5,188 nucleotides of DNA from an uncultured bacterium (GTDB taxonomy: Bacteria > Armatimonadota > UBA5829 > DSUL01), in contig CALCJH010000260.1 of assembly GCA_937967775.1 (NCBI GenBank), positions 1 to 5,188 of the forward strand, written 5' to 3'. Shown one piece after another: positions 1 to 5,188 of the stretch. Each line of letters starts with the position of its first letter. Position 1 is the stretch's first letter. The translations under genes and the position numbers were made by a program. The notes under the pieces were generated by a model, which was not told where the DNA came from, searched no databases, and saw only the letters and a list, made by a program, of their open reading frames with translations.

Positions 1-1
1 T

Positions 2-361
2 GCCCGCGGGTTCTCCTATCTTTCGGATAAGCCGGAGATCTGTGTCAACTGCCACGTAATGCGCGAGCAACTGGATGCCTGGTATGCCTCCAGCCACAGC
101 TCGGCCGCAGTCTGCAACGATTGCCATACCCCCCACCCCAAGGTGGCCAAATACCTGGTGAAGGCCACGAACGGCATCAAGCACAGCACGTACTTCACTC
201 TGGGCAACTTTCACGAGCCCATCCGCATAAGTTCGTCCAACCGCCGGATCGTGGAGCAGAACTGCCGCCGCTGCCACGAGCATCTGGTGGGGGCCATCCA
301 CGGGAGTCCCGATGAGCTTTCCTGCCTGTCGTGCCACGTGCGCGCGGGCCATCAGAGATGA
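2..361 (+). CDS. nrfH: NrfH, tetrahaem menaquinol-oxidising subunit of nitrite reductase (5' partial)
   Basis: NrfH (NapC/NirT family) oxidises menaquinol at the membrane and passes electrons to NrfA. The frame is open from base 2, so the start and the N-terminal membrane anchor (roughly 25-30 residues by comparison with Wolinella NrfH) lie outside the window. The visible 119 residues carry four CxxCH haem motifs: CVNCH (14-18), CNDCH (38-42), CRRCH (88-92) and CLSCH (108-112). Haem 1 is followed by V-M, matching the CxxCHxM motif whose Met20 is the unusual axial ligand in NrfH. Lys54 aligns with the quinol-site Lys82 of Desulfovibrio NrfH. His61 stands where that protein has Asp89, but from memory Wolinella NrfH also has His there. 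The chain ends soon after haem 4 (His117, possible distal ligand), so the tail is short. nrfA follows directly. Identity is seen and well supported; residue equivalences are by-eye alignment. Confidence 0.95.
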   Translation, partial: ARGFSYLSDKPEICVNCHVMREQLDAWYASSHSSAAVCNDCHTPHPKVAKYLVKATNGIKHSTYFTLGNFHEPIRISSSNRRIVEQNCRRCHEHLVGAIHGSPDELSCLSCHVRAGHQR

Positions 362-364
362 CAC

Positions 365-370
365 GAGAGG
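365..370 (+). promoter_or_regulatory. Ribosome binding site deciding the nrfA start
   Basis: GAGAGG lies 8 bases before ATG 379. The alternative in-frame ATG at 358 overlaps the nrfH stop as ATGA but has no comparable Shine-Dalgarno sequence, so 379 is preferred. ATG 331 lies deep inside nrfH and is unlikely. Confidence 0.6.
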
Positions 371-378
371 TCACGTCC

Positions 379-1686
379 ATGGCAAACAAGCGCAACCTGG
401 TCATCATCCTCGCCCTTGCCGCCGTCCTGGCCTTCGGAGTACTGGCTTTGCTGGCCAACATCTTCGAAAAGAAGCAGGAAGCGCGCGACCGCTTCTTCAG
501 GGTGGTGGAGAGTGGGGAGTTTGAGACGGATCCGGCCGTGTGGGGCAAAAACTTTCCCGACCAGTATGACGCCTGGAAGAACACCACCACGGACTACGGG
601 AACACGATGTTCGGAGGGTCCGGCAAGCGCGACAAACTGGCCGAGAATCCGCGCCTGAAGGAGCTTTATGCCGGCTACCCGTTCAGCATCGAATATAATG
701 ACGAGCGCGGACACGGGTGGTCGCTGGTGGACGTAAAGGAGATCAAGCGCCTGGGCCAGAACAAGCCCGGCACCTGTATGAGCTGCAAGAGCAGCGACAA
801 CGTCCGGCTGTGGAAGGAGATGGGACCGAGCGCCTTCTACAACACGAATATGTACAAGCTGGACGTGAAGCACCCCATCAGCTGCCTCAACTGCCACGAC
901 CCCAGGACTATGGACCTGCGTGTCGCCAATCCGGCGTTCATCGAGGCGATGGAGAAGCGGGGCGTGGACCTCAATAAGGCCACCCGGCAGGAGATGCGCT
1001 CCTACGTCTGCGCGCAGTGCCACGTTGAATACTACTTCGAGAGCAAGAAGAACCCCATTCTGCACTTCCCGTGGAAGCACGGCTATACCCTGGACGACAT
1101 GGAACGCTATTACGATGAGGAAGGCTTCTATGACTGGGTGCACCCGCAGTCCGGTGCGAAGCTCATCAAGATGCAGCACCCGGATTTTGAGCTGTGGAGC
1201 ACCGGCATCCACGCACGCAGCGGAGTCTCCTGCGCGGACTGCCATATGCCGTTCAAGCGCGTGGGCTCCCAGAAAATTTCCGACCACTGGGTGCGAAGCC
1301 CGCTGGTCAACGTTGCCGCCGCCTGCCAGACCTGCCACCGCTGGAGCGAAGATGAACTGAAGTCCCGGGTGATGGCCATCCAGATGCGCACGCGCAAGCT
1401 GATGGACCGGTCCGAGGAGGCCATCATCGCCGCAATCCGCGCCATCAAGACGGCCAGCGACGCAGGCGCCGGCGACGCCGCGCTGGAGAAGGCCCGCAAC
1501 CTGCACAGGAAAGCGCAGATGCGCTGGGACTATGTGCAGTCCGAGAACAGCATGGGCTTCCACAGCCCGCAGGAAGCCGCGCGCCTACTGGGCGAGGCCA
1601 TAGACTACGCCCGGCAGGCCGAGGTGGAGGCGATAAAAGCAAGCGCTCTGGGAGGAAAAACCCCGCACACGGCGAAGCGTCCGTAG
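379..1686 (+). CDS. nrfA: NrfA, pentahaem ammonia-forming cytochrome c nitrite reductase
   Basis: NrfA reduces nitrite to ammonium by six electrons, receiving them from NrfH on the outer face of the membrane. From ATG 379 it has 435 residues, shorter than E. coli NrfA (about 478). Residues 7-28 form a hydrophobic signal or anchor without a clear cleavage site. The catalytic haem motif is CMSCK (133-137, Lys axial ligand). The other four are CLNCH (169-173), CAQCH (211-215), CADCH (285-289) and CQTCH (316-320). Active-site counterparts are Arg124, Tyr218 and His267. The Ca-site residues Glu217-Tyr218 and Lys264-x-Gln266 are all present, so this is the calcium-dependent type, not the Arg-substituted form. 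The C-terminus has the family ENSMGFHSP segment with His395 as probable distal ligand. The loop between Arg124 and CxxCK is shorter than in E. coli, explaining part of the reduced length. It sits 17 bases after nrfH, surely one operon. Start 358 would add seven residues. Confidence 0.97.
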   Translation: MANKRNLVIILALAAVLAFGVLALLANIFEKKQEARDRFFRVVESGEFETDPAVWGKNFPDQYDAWKNTTTDYGNTMFGGSGKRDKLAENPRLKELYAGYPFSIEYNDERGHGWSLVDVKEIKRLGQNKPGTCMSCKSSDNVRLWKEMGPSAFYNTNMYKLDVKHPISCLNCHDPRTMDLRVANPAFIEAMEKRGVDLNKATRQEMRSYVCAQCHVEYYFESKKNPILHFPWKHGYTLDDMERYYDEEGFYDWVHPQSGAKLIKMQHPDFELWSTGIHARSGVSCADCHMPFKRVGSQKISDHWVRSPLVNVAAACQTCHRWSEDELKSRVMAIQMRTRKLMDRSEEAIIAAIRAIKTASDAGAGDAALEKARNLHRKAQMRWDYVQSENSMGFHSPQEAARLLGEAIDYARQAEVEAIKASALGGKTPHTAKRP

Positions 1687-1812
1687 ACGCGCGGCAGACT
1701 TCAACCTGACTGCATTGCCCGGAGGCTGAAGCCGGACGGGAAGGAAAGGCGAGACAGTACAGGCTCTGCGTTTGCGCGTCCTTCATCAATGAAGATCAAG
1801 GAGGATGAGACA
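1687..1812 (+). other. Spacer between nrfA and the barrel gene
   Basis: I see no convincing -35/-10 pair and no U-tailed hairpin here. An imperfect stem (1699-1706 with 1724-1731, one A-C mismatch, 17-base loop) has no T run after it. The downstream gene may therefore be read from the nrf transcript or from a promoter I cannot recognise. Confidence 0.4.
1798..1804 (+). promoter_or_regulatory. Strong Shine-Dalgarno fixing the barrel-protein start
   Basis: AAGGAGG ends 8 bases before ATG 1813. An in-frame ATG at 1789 lies upstream of this site and would add eight charged residues in front of the signal peptide, so 1813 is the better start. Confidence 0.85.
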
Positions 1813-2493
1813 ATGAAGCTGCAACGGCTGGCCCTAGCGCTGAGCCTGGCCGCAGTGATCTCCGCGTGCGTGGTAGGAAGCGTAACGGCGCAGGATGAGA
1901 TCTCTCCGCGTGCCACTCGGATGAACACGTTCCACGGCCCCACCGGACTGCTTCGGGTGCCGACGGCGTTCGTGGCGGTGCAGAACAACGCCCAGTATGG
2001 CGTTGCGCTGCGCGAGAACGAGCGGGCGGCAAGTGTCACCTACGGCATCACCGACTATGCCGAGATCGGTGCAACGATTGTGGACCAGGACGGGCGCAGC
2101 AACAAGGCGATCGTCTCCGGCAAGATCAACGTCATCCCCAGCAATATCGGATGGTTCCAGCTGGGACTAGGCGCAATCGATCCGTTCGATGTCTATGATG
2201 ACAGTTACTACATCGTAGCCTCCACGGGAATCCTAGGGGCTCCCAAAGGGTTGGAAGAGCGAAGCATCGGACTCCGTCTGCACCTCGGTTACGGAACCGG
2301 AATCTATCGCGAGGATCCCATAGGAGGAGCGGAGCTCTTTCTGGACGAGAGGTTTTCGGCAATCGCCGAATATGACGGCGACGACTTCAACTTCGGTCTG
2401 CGCTACAGCCATCGCCGGCAGCCGTTCCGCATCCTGGTGGGAGTGGCGGACACGGACTTCTTCCTCTCCAGCACAGTATCTCTGGAGTTCTGA
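1813..2493 (+). CDS. Secreted outer-membrane beta-barrel protein, YjbH-like
   Basis: The product has 226 residues. A signal sequence is clear: K2 and R5, then a hydrophobic stretch to about residue 22. Two processing routes are possible: signal peptidase I after V-T-A (residue 26), or a lipobox I-S-A-C with Cys19, the only cysteine. The rest is alternating short beta-strands rich in Gly, Tyr, Phe and Asp, and it ends in S-L-E-F, a typical C-terminal Phe signal for BAM-dependent insertion. The early G-P-T-G-L-L-R-V-P-T-A segment and the later GYGTG, GGAEL and EYDGDDFNFGLRYS segments resemble the repeat pattern of YjbH/DUF940-type barrels. That assignment is by memory of the pattern, not by search. 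Eight to ten strands would fit the length. It lies 126 bases after nrfA on the same strand and is followed by strong hairpins, so it probably closes that transcription unit. A porin or structural role is possible; no substrate can be inferred. Confidence 0.85.
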   Translation: MKLQRLALALSLAAVISACVVGSVTAQDEISPRATRMNTFHGPTGLLRVPTAFVAVQNNAQYGVALRENERAASVTYGITDYAEIGATIVDQDGRSNKAIVSGKINVIPSNIGWFQLGLGAIDPFDVYDDSYYIVASTGILGAPKGLEERSIGLRLHLGYGTGIYREDPIGGAELFLDERFSAIAEYDGDDFNFGLRYSHRRQPFRILVGVADTDFFLSSTVSLEF

Positions 2494-2511
2494 GGTTCCC
2501 TGACGGGAACC
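2494..2511 (+). terminator. Perfect hairpin abutting the barrel-gene stop codon
   Basis: GGTTCCC, loop TGAC, GGGAACC: a 7-bp perfect stem starting at the base after TGA. It has no T run, so alone it is more likely an RNA 3'-end stabiliser or an accessory to the next hairpin than a terminator. Confidence 0.45.
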
Positions 2512-2521
2512 CCAGCCGAGT

Positions 2522-2550
2522 GGGCCGCGGTTCTCAGCCGCGGCCCGTTT
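2522..2550 (+). terminator. GC-rich hairpin, probable intrinsic terminator
   Basis: GGGCCGCGG (2522-2530), loop of 7, CCGCGGCCC (2538-2546), a perfect 9-bp stem of only G and C, followed by GTTTCTC. The T tract is short, so termination may be partial. It separates the nrf/barrel block from the zinc-ribbon/M50 block. Confidence 0.65.
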
Positions 2551-2664
2551 CTCGACTGATACTTCGCGCGGAACCCGTAGCCTCCGGAAAATGTTCTGGC
2601 TAAGAAGACTGCGGTTAAAGGCGCGCGTCCTGTATCGCCAAAACCCTGGAGGAAACTGAAAAAG
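2547..2664 (+). other. Leader before the zinc-ribbon gene
   Basis: This should hold the promoter of the zinc-ribbon/M50 pair, because a hairpin terminator precedes it, but I find no -10/-35 pair worth naming. A 22-codon frame (2591-2659) occurs here but has no support as a gene. Confidence 0.3.
2648..2653 (+). promoter_or_regulatory. Shine-Dalgarno for the zinc-ribbon gene
   Basis: GGAGGA lies 11 bases before CTG 2665 and only 2 before CTG 2656. No in-frame ATG or TTG start follows it before the first CxxC. Its position supports initiation well upstream of GTG 2686. Confidence 0.5.
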
Positions 2665-2964
2665 CTGAAATGCCCTGTCTGCGATGTGGAGCTGAATATA
2701 TCCGAGCGGTACGGAGTGGAGATAGACTACTGCCCGAAATGCCGCGGAGTGGGGCTGGACCGGGGTGAGATTGACAAGATTATCGAATGCTCATCTGGGG
2801 AGTTCGAGGATAGGGGTTACAGGGAAGAAAAGGGCGTTCGCAGCCGGGAGCCAGAGCGGTCCTACGTCGACGATGAGCCGAGGCGCAAACATCCGGGCAG
2901 ACGAGCTCCTTCCTGGGACGTCTGTTCGACTTTGACTGAAAGACAAGCGGGCATGGTGAGATGA
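2665..2964 (+). CDS. TFIIB-type zinc-ribbon protein (zf-TFIIB family), apparent C-terminal frameshift
   Basis: Small zinc-ribbon protein of unknown biochemical role. The frame reads x-K-C-P-V-C, then about 16 residues, then Y-C-P-K-C-R-G-V-G-L-D-R-G-E-I-D-K, so Cys3, Cys6, Cys23 and Cys26 can bind one zinc. The family normally begins MKCPVC, which places the start at CTG 2665. GTG 2686 would delete the first zinc pair and is rejected, though an automatic caller may choose it. A charged linker follows (about residues 46-80). Family members known to me have W where Gly30 stands (GGG for TGG) and end in SFLGxLFDF. Here that ending appears only in another frame at 2904-2939, while this frame runs on with unrelated residues to TGA 2962. 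The start, Gly30 and the frame break together suggest a decaying gene or sequence errors. As read, its stop overlaps the M50 start by ATGA. Confidence 0.75.
   Translation: MKCPVCDVELNISERYGVEIDYCPKCRGVGLDRGEIDKIIECSSGEFEDRGYREEKGVRSREPERSYVDDEPRRKHPGRRAPSWDVCSTLTERQAGMVR
2904..2939 (+). other. Out-of-frame C-terminal segment of the zinc-ribbon protein
   Basis: In the frame one base back from the main zinc-ribbon frame, these bases read S-S-F-L-G-R-L-F-D-F-D-stop. That is the hydrophobic ending typical of zf-TFIIB proteins of this type. A stop in the same frame at 2874-2876 means the switch must fall between 2877 and about 2904. No canonical X-XXY-YYZ slippery heptamer is visible there, so a one-base insertion (or two-base deletion) is likelier than programmed frameshifting. 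Confidence 0.7.
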
Positions 2965-4055
2965 AATGGTCCTATAAAATCGCGGAATTTGCCGGCATCG
3001 GCGTCTACGTTCACGCGACGTTCTTTGTGCTGCTCGCATTCGTCGCCATCGCTTTTCTGGTGCAGGGAGCCGGGGCTAGCGCGGCGCTGGCTGCAGTCGC
3101 GTTCATCCTGACGCTGTTCGTCTGCGTGGTTGCGCACGAGTACGGTCACGCGCTGGCGGCCCGCAGGTTCGGCATCCAGACTAAGGAAATAACTCTTCTC
3201 CCGATCGGAGGGGTGGCGCGGCTGGAACGGATGCCGCGCGAGCCGATGCAGGAGCTCTGGATAGCGCTTGCCGGACCTGCCGTCAACGTGCTCATCGCCG
3301 CCATTCTCCTGGCGTGGCTGCTCGTTGCGGACTGGTGGAGGCCACTGCACGAAGTGGGCATTATGGGCGCCGATGCGTTTATCGAGCGCCTGTTGATGGT
3401 GAACCTTTTCCTGGTTTTCTTCAATATGCTCCCGGCGTTCCCAATGGACGGCGGCCGAGTTCTGCGCGCCCTGATGGCCACCAGGATGGACTACACCCGT
3501 GCGACCCTGCTGGCGGCATCCATCGGGCAGGCGATGGCGATCGGCTTTGCATTCCTCGGCTTGTTCACCAATCCGTTGCTGCTTCTCATCGCCTTTTTTG
3601 TCTGGGTGGGAGCGGGCCAGGAAGCCGCGCAGGTGCAGATGCGCACCGTCATGGCCGACATTCCCGTCAGCCGGGCCATGATCACCCAGTTCAGCACGCT
3701 GCAGCCGGGAGACAATCTGGCGAAAGCTGTGGAGCTCATTCTGAGCGGCACTCAACAGGACTTCCCGGTTGTGATGGGAGACGAGGTGGTGGGGATCCTC
3801 ACACGGCAGAATCTCCTCACGGCGCTGGCCAGAATGCCTCAGGATACTCCTGTCAGCGAGGTGATGCACAGGGAATTCCGGCAGGTCGAGGAGTCCGAAA
3901 CGCTGGAAAGCGCATTCACGAAGCTGCAGGAATGCGTCTGCCACACTGTGCCGGTCACCAACAATGGCCGCCTGGTGGGCCTTCTGACGATGGAGAATGT
4001 CGGCGAGTTCGTAATGATCCAGACGGCGCTGAGCGCATCGCGCCAGCCCGCCTGA
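2961..4055 (+). CDS. M50 (site-2 protease-like) membrane metalloprotease with two CBS domains
   Basis: Polytopic zinc metalloprotease predicted to cut substrates within or near the membrane. Its 364 residues fit the CBS-bearing M50 class. The N-terminus reads GIGVYVHATF, followed by hydrophobic segments at about 14-35 and 38-58. The zinc motif is H59-E-Y-G-H63, with E60 catalytic. A loop with LLPIGGVARLERMP precedes a membrane span at about 92-115. The second motif, N155-x-L-P-x-F-P-M-D163-G-G, supplies the third zinc ligand, Asp163. Further spans lie at about 178-215. Two CBS domains follow (about 236-291 and 297-352), which in this family are thought to bind adenine nucleotides and tune activity. 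All catalytic residues are present. ATG 2961 overlaps the zinc-ribbon stop (ATGA) and has only a weak Shine-Dalgarno (GGTGAG directly adjacent), so translational coupling is likely. The substrate cannot be told from the sequence; no anti-sigma factor is nearby. Confidence 0.95.
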   Translation: MKWSYKIAEFAGIGVYVHATFFVLLAFVAIAFLVQGAGASAALAAVAFILTLFVCVVAHEYGHALAARRFGIQTKEITLLPIGGVARLERMPREPMQELWIALAGPAVNVLIAAILLAWLLVADWWRPLHEVGIMGADAFIERLLMVNLFLVFFNMLPAFPMDGGRVLRALMATRMDYTRATLLAASIGQAMAIGFAFLGLFTNPLLLLIAFFVWVGAGQEAAQVQMRTVMADIPVSRAMITQFSTLQPGDNLAKAVELILSGTQQDFPVVMGDEVVGILTRQNLLTALARMPQDTPVSEVMHREFRQVEESETLESAFTKLQECVCHTVPVTNNGRLVGLLTMENVGEFVMIQTALSASRQPA

Positions 4056-4077
4056 AGCGAGTCAGGAACCTGGCCTA

Positions 4078-4147
4078 TTTGCCGCGGCACTGACTTCCAT
4101 GCGACACTGGAAGTGGGAGAGAGCCGGGTCGTCCCCGGCGCGGCAAA
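4078..4147 (+). other. Potential three-stem RNA junction before the CHAD gene
   Basis: Three perfect stems nest here. The closing stem is TTTGCCGC (4078-4085) with GCGGCAAA (4140-4147). Hairpin A is ACTTCCA (4093-4099) with TGGAAGT (4108-4114), loop of 8. Hairpin B is GCCGGG (4123-4128) with CCCGGC (4134-4139), loop of 5; it abuts the closing stem as a T-arm abuts an acceptor stem. The structure ends two bases before ATG 4150 and buries ATG 4099 in hairpin A. It may be a regulatory leader, a tRNA-derived remnant or chance in GC-rich DNA. There is no T tract, so it is not a classical terminator. Confidence 0.4.
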
Positions 4148-4149
4148 CG

Positions 4150-5187
4150 ATGGCAGAGAAAGAACGGCACTGCGACGAGAGCTTCTGCCTCTTTGGAGCG
4201 CAGGTGCTCCAGAAGCGGCTACAAGCCCTGACGCGTGAGATAGCCGGCGTCCGGGAGGCAAAAGATCTGGAATATGTTCACCGGATGCGGGTCGCCTCCC
4301 GGCGGTTGCGCTCGGCCTTCTCAATCTTCGAACCCTGCTTCCCCGTCGCCCAGATGGGGCGCTGGAACCGCCGGATCAAGCGGATCACCCGAGCGCTCGG
4401 CGCGGCCCGCGACACGGACGTGCAGATCGCCTTTGTGGAGGAGTTCCTTAGCCGCATCGAAGGCCAGCGCGAGCGGCGCGGCGTGGAGCGGCTCTCGCTG
4501 CGGTTAAGGCAACGCAGGCAGGCGCTCCAGGCTAACGTGATCGAGACGCTCGACCGGCTGGAATCCAGCGGAGTCCTAAGGGATATGGAAGAGACTCTGC
4601 TGCAGCGTCTTGTGGAGGCGCGAGTCAATCAGACCCCGGAGACCTCACCCTGGATGTACCGGCGGGCGTGCGAGATGATCACACTGCGCCTGGAAGAGAT
4701 GCTGGCTTACGAGGTCTACATCCATCAGCCGGAGCACATCACCCAGCTTCACTCCATGCGGATCGCGGCCAAGCGGCTGCGCTACACGATGGAGATCTTC
4801 GAGCCGCTTTACAACGGCGAAATGAAGAAGCACATCCAGGTAGTAAAGACGGTTCAGGAGATGCTGGGTGACATCCACGACGCGGACGTCTGGGCGGAGC
4901 AGCTCCCGGTGTTCATCGCAGAGGAACGCGCGCGCACCCGCGAATACTGCGGCTCAGAGGCTCCGGCCCGCCGCCTGCTGCCAGGACTGGAGGCGCTCCG
5001 CGCAGACCGCCAGGCATTCCGCCAGCAACGCTACAAAGAGTTCCTGTCTTACTGGAAAGATCTGGGCAGGGACGATGTCTGGGGAACTCTCCGTACGCTG
5101 GTGCTGGAACGGGCGCGGGAGGCCGTGCGCGAGACCAGCCTCCCCGAAGCCGTTCTGGAGCTGGCGCCGGACCCGGCCTCGGACTGA
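4150..5187 (+). CDS. Stand-alone CHAD-domain protein (polyphosphate-binding family)
   Basis: CHAD (conserved histidine alpha-helical) domains bind polyphosphate and can direct proteins to polyphosphate granules. The protein has 345 residues from ATG 4150, without signal peptide or membrane spans, so it is cytoplasmic. The duplicated architecture is clear. The first half has VHRMRVASRRLRSAFSIFEP with His44, then RALGAARDTDVQ. The second half repeats it as LHSMRIAAKRLRYTMEIFEP with His201, then EMLGDIHDADVW. Both halves are rich in Arg and Lys, suiting a polyanion ligand. No CYTH domain is fused to it. An in-frame ATG at 4099 would add 17 residues. Neither start has a good Shine-Dalgarno; 4150 is preferred because the extra residues (RHWKWERAGSSPARQT) look non-conserved and come from the folded leader. 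It lies 94 bases after the M50 gene and may be cotranscribed. The stop codon ends one base before the window edge. Confidence 0.92.
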   Translation: MAEKERHCDESFCLFGAQVLQKRLQALTREIAGVREAKDLEYVHRMRVASRRLRSAFSIFEPCFPVAQMGRWNRRIKRITRALGAARDTDVQIAFVEEFLSRIEGQRERRGVERLSLRLRQRRQALQANVIETLDRLESSGVLRDMEETLLQRLVEARVNQTPETSPWMYRRACEMITLRLEEMLAYEVYIHQPEHITQLHSMRIAAKRLRYTMEIFEPLYNGEMKKHIQVVKTVQEMLGDIHDADVWAEQLPVFIAEERARTREYCGSEAPARRLLPGLEALRADRQAFRQQRYKEFLSYWKDLGRDDVWGTLRTLVLERAREAVRETSLPEAVLELAPDPASD

Positions 5188-5188
5188 T

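Noticed and set aside
352..1563. Long minus-strand open frame of 403 codons
   Set aside because: It is the complement of nrfA, whose haem motifs prove the plus strand. Long antisense frames are expected in GC-rich genes.
1699..1731. Stem after nrfA as an intrinsic terminator
   Set aside because: It has a mismatch, a 17-base loop and no T run.
2591..2659. 22-codon ATG frame (MFWLRRL...) ahead of the zinc-ribbon gene
   Set aside because: No Shine-Dalgarno, no recognisable motif, and short enough to occur by chance. A leader peptide cannot be shown.
2670..2768. ATG frame inside the zinc-ribbon gene that also starts with a CxxC (MPCLRCGAEY)
   Set aside because: It ends after 32 codons and loses all later family motifs. 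The overlapping frame carries both CxxC pairs with correct spacing.
2862..3944. Long minus-strand open frame of 360 codons
   Set aside because: It is antisense to the M50-CBS gene, with a His/Gln/Arg-rich composition typical of a shadow frame and no recognisable motif.
4079..4147. A tRNA gene: 7-bp acceptor-like stem with an adjoining T-arm-like hairpin
   Set aside because: The T-loop lacks the TTCRA consensus, no D-arm is found, the middle hairpin has an 8-base loop, and the total is about 69 bases. At most a tRNA remnant.
1..5188. Mobile element, CRISPR array, toxin-antitoxin or defence genes
   Set aside because: I found no transposase or integrase motifs, no spaced direct repeats and no defence domains in any frame.

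Overview
The window is about 60% GC by eye and densely packed. All recognisable genes lie on the plus strand. It reads as ordinary chromosome from a diderm bacterium able to respire nitrite to ammonium. The evidence is a menaquinol-linked cytochrome c nitrite reductase (NrfH/NrfA) and an outer-membrane-type beta-barrel ending in Phe. I cannot name the taxon. An uncultured diderm lineage such as Armatimonadota is only a guess, from the combination of YjbH-like barrel, short zinc-ribbon protein and M50-CBS protease.

Layout. 2-361: 3' part of nrfH, cut by the window edge, with all four haem motifs retained. 379-1686: nrfA, with five haems including the catalytic CxxCK and a complete Ca-type active site. 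1687-1812: short spacer. 1813-2493: secreted beta-barrel protein, YjbH-like by pattern, followed by two perfect tandem hairpins (2494-2511 and 2522-2546) that probably end this transcription unit. 2547-2664: leader without a clear promoter. 2665-2964: small TFIIB-type zinc-ribbon protein whose C-terminus appears frameshifted. 2961-4055: M50 (site-2-protease-like) membrane metalloprotease with two C-terminal CBS domains, overlapping the zinc-ribbon frame by ATGA. 4056-4149: spacer that can fold into a compact three-stem junction. 4150-5187 (or from 4099): stand-alone CHAD-domain protein.

Function. NrfH takes electrons from menaquinol and passes them to NrfA, which reduces nitrite to ammonium outside the cytoplasmic membrane. 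The barrel protein follows on the same strand, but a link to nitrite reduction is unproven. The second block (zinc ribbon, M50-CBS, CHAD) looks like housekeeping or stress functions: intramembrane proteolysis sensing a nucleotide through CBS domains, and a polyphosphate-binding protein.

I see no mobile element, CRISPR array, rRNA or canonical tRNA, and no clear new multi-gene system. The two points most worth checking are the broken zinc-ribbon gene, which departs from its family in start codon, one core residue and reading frame, and the folded leader before the CHAD gene.
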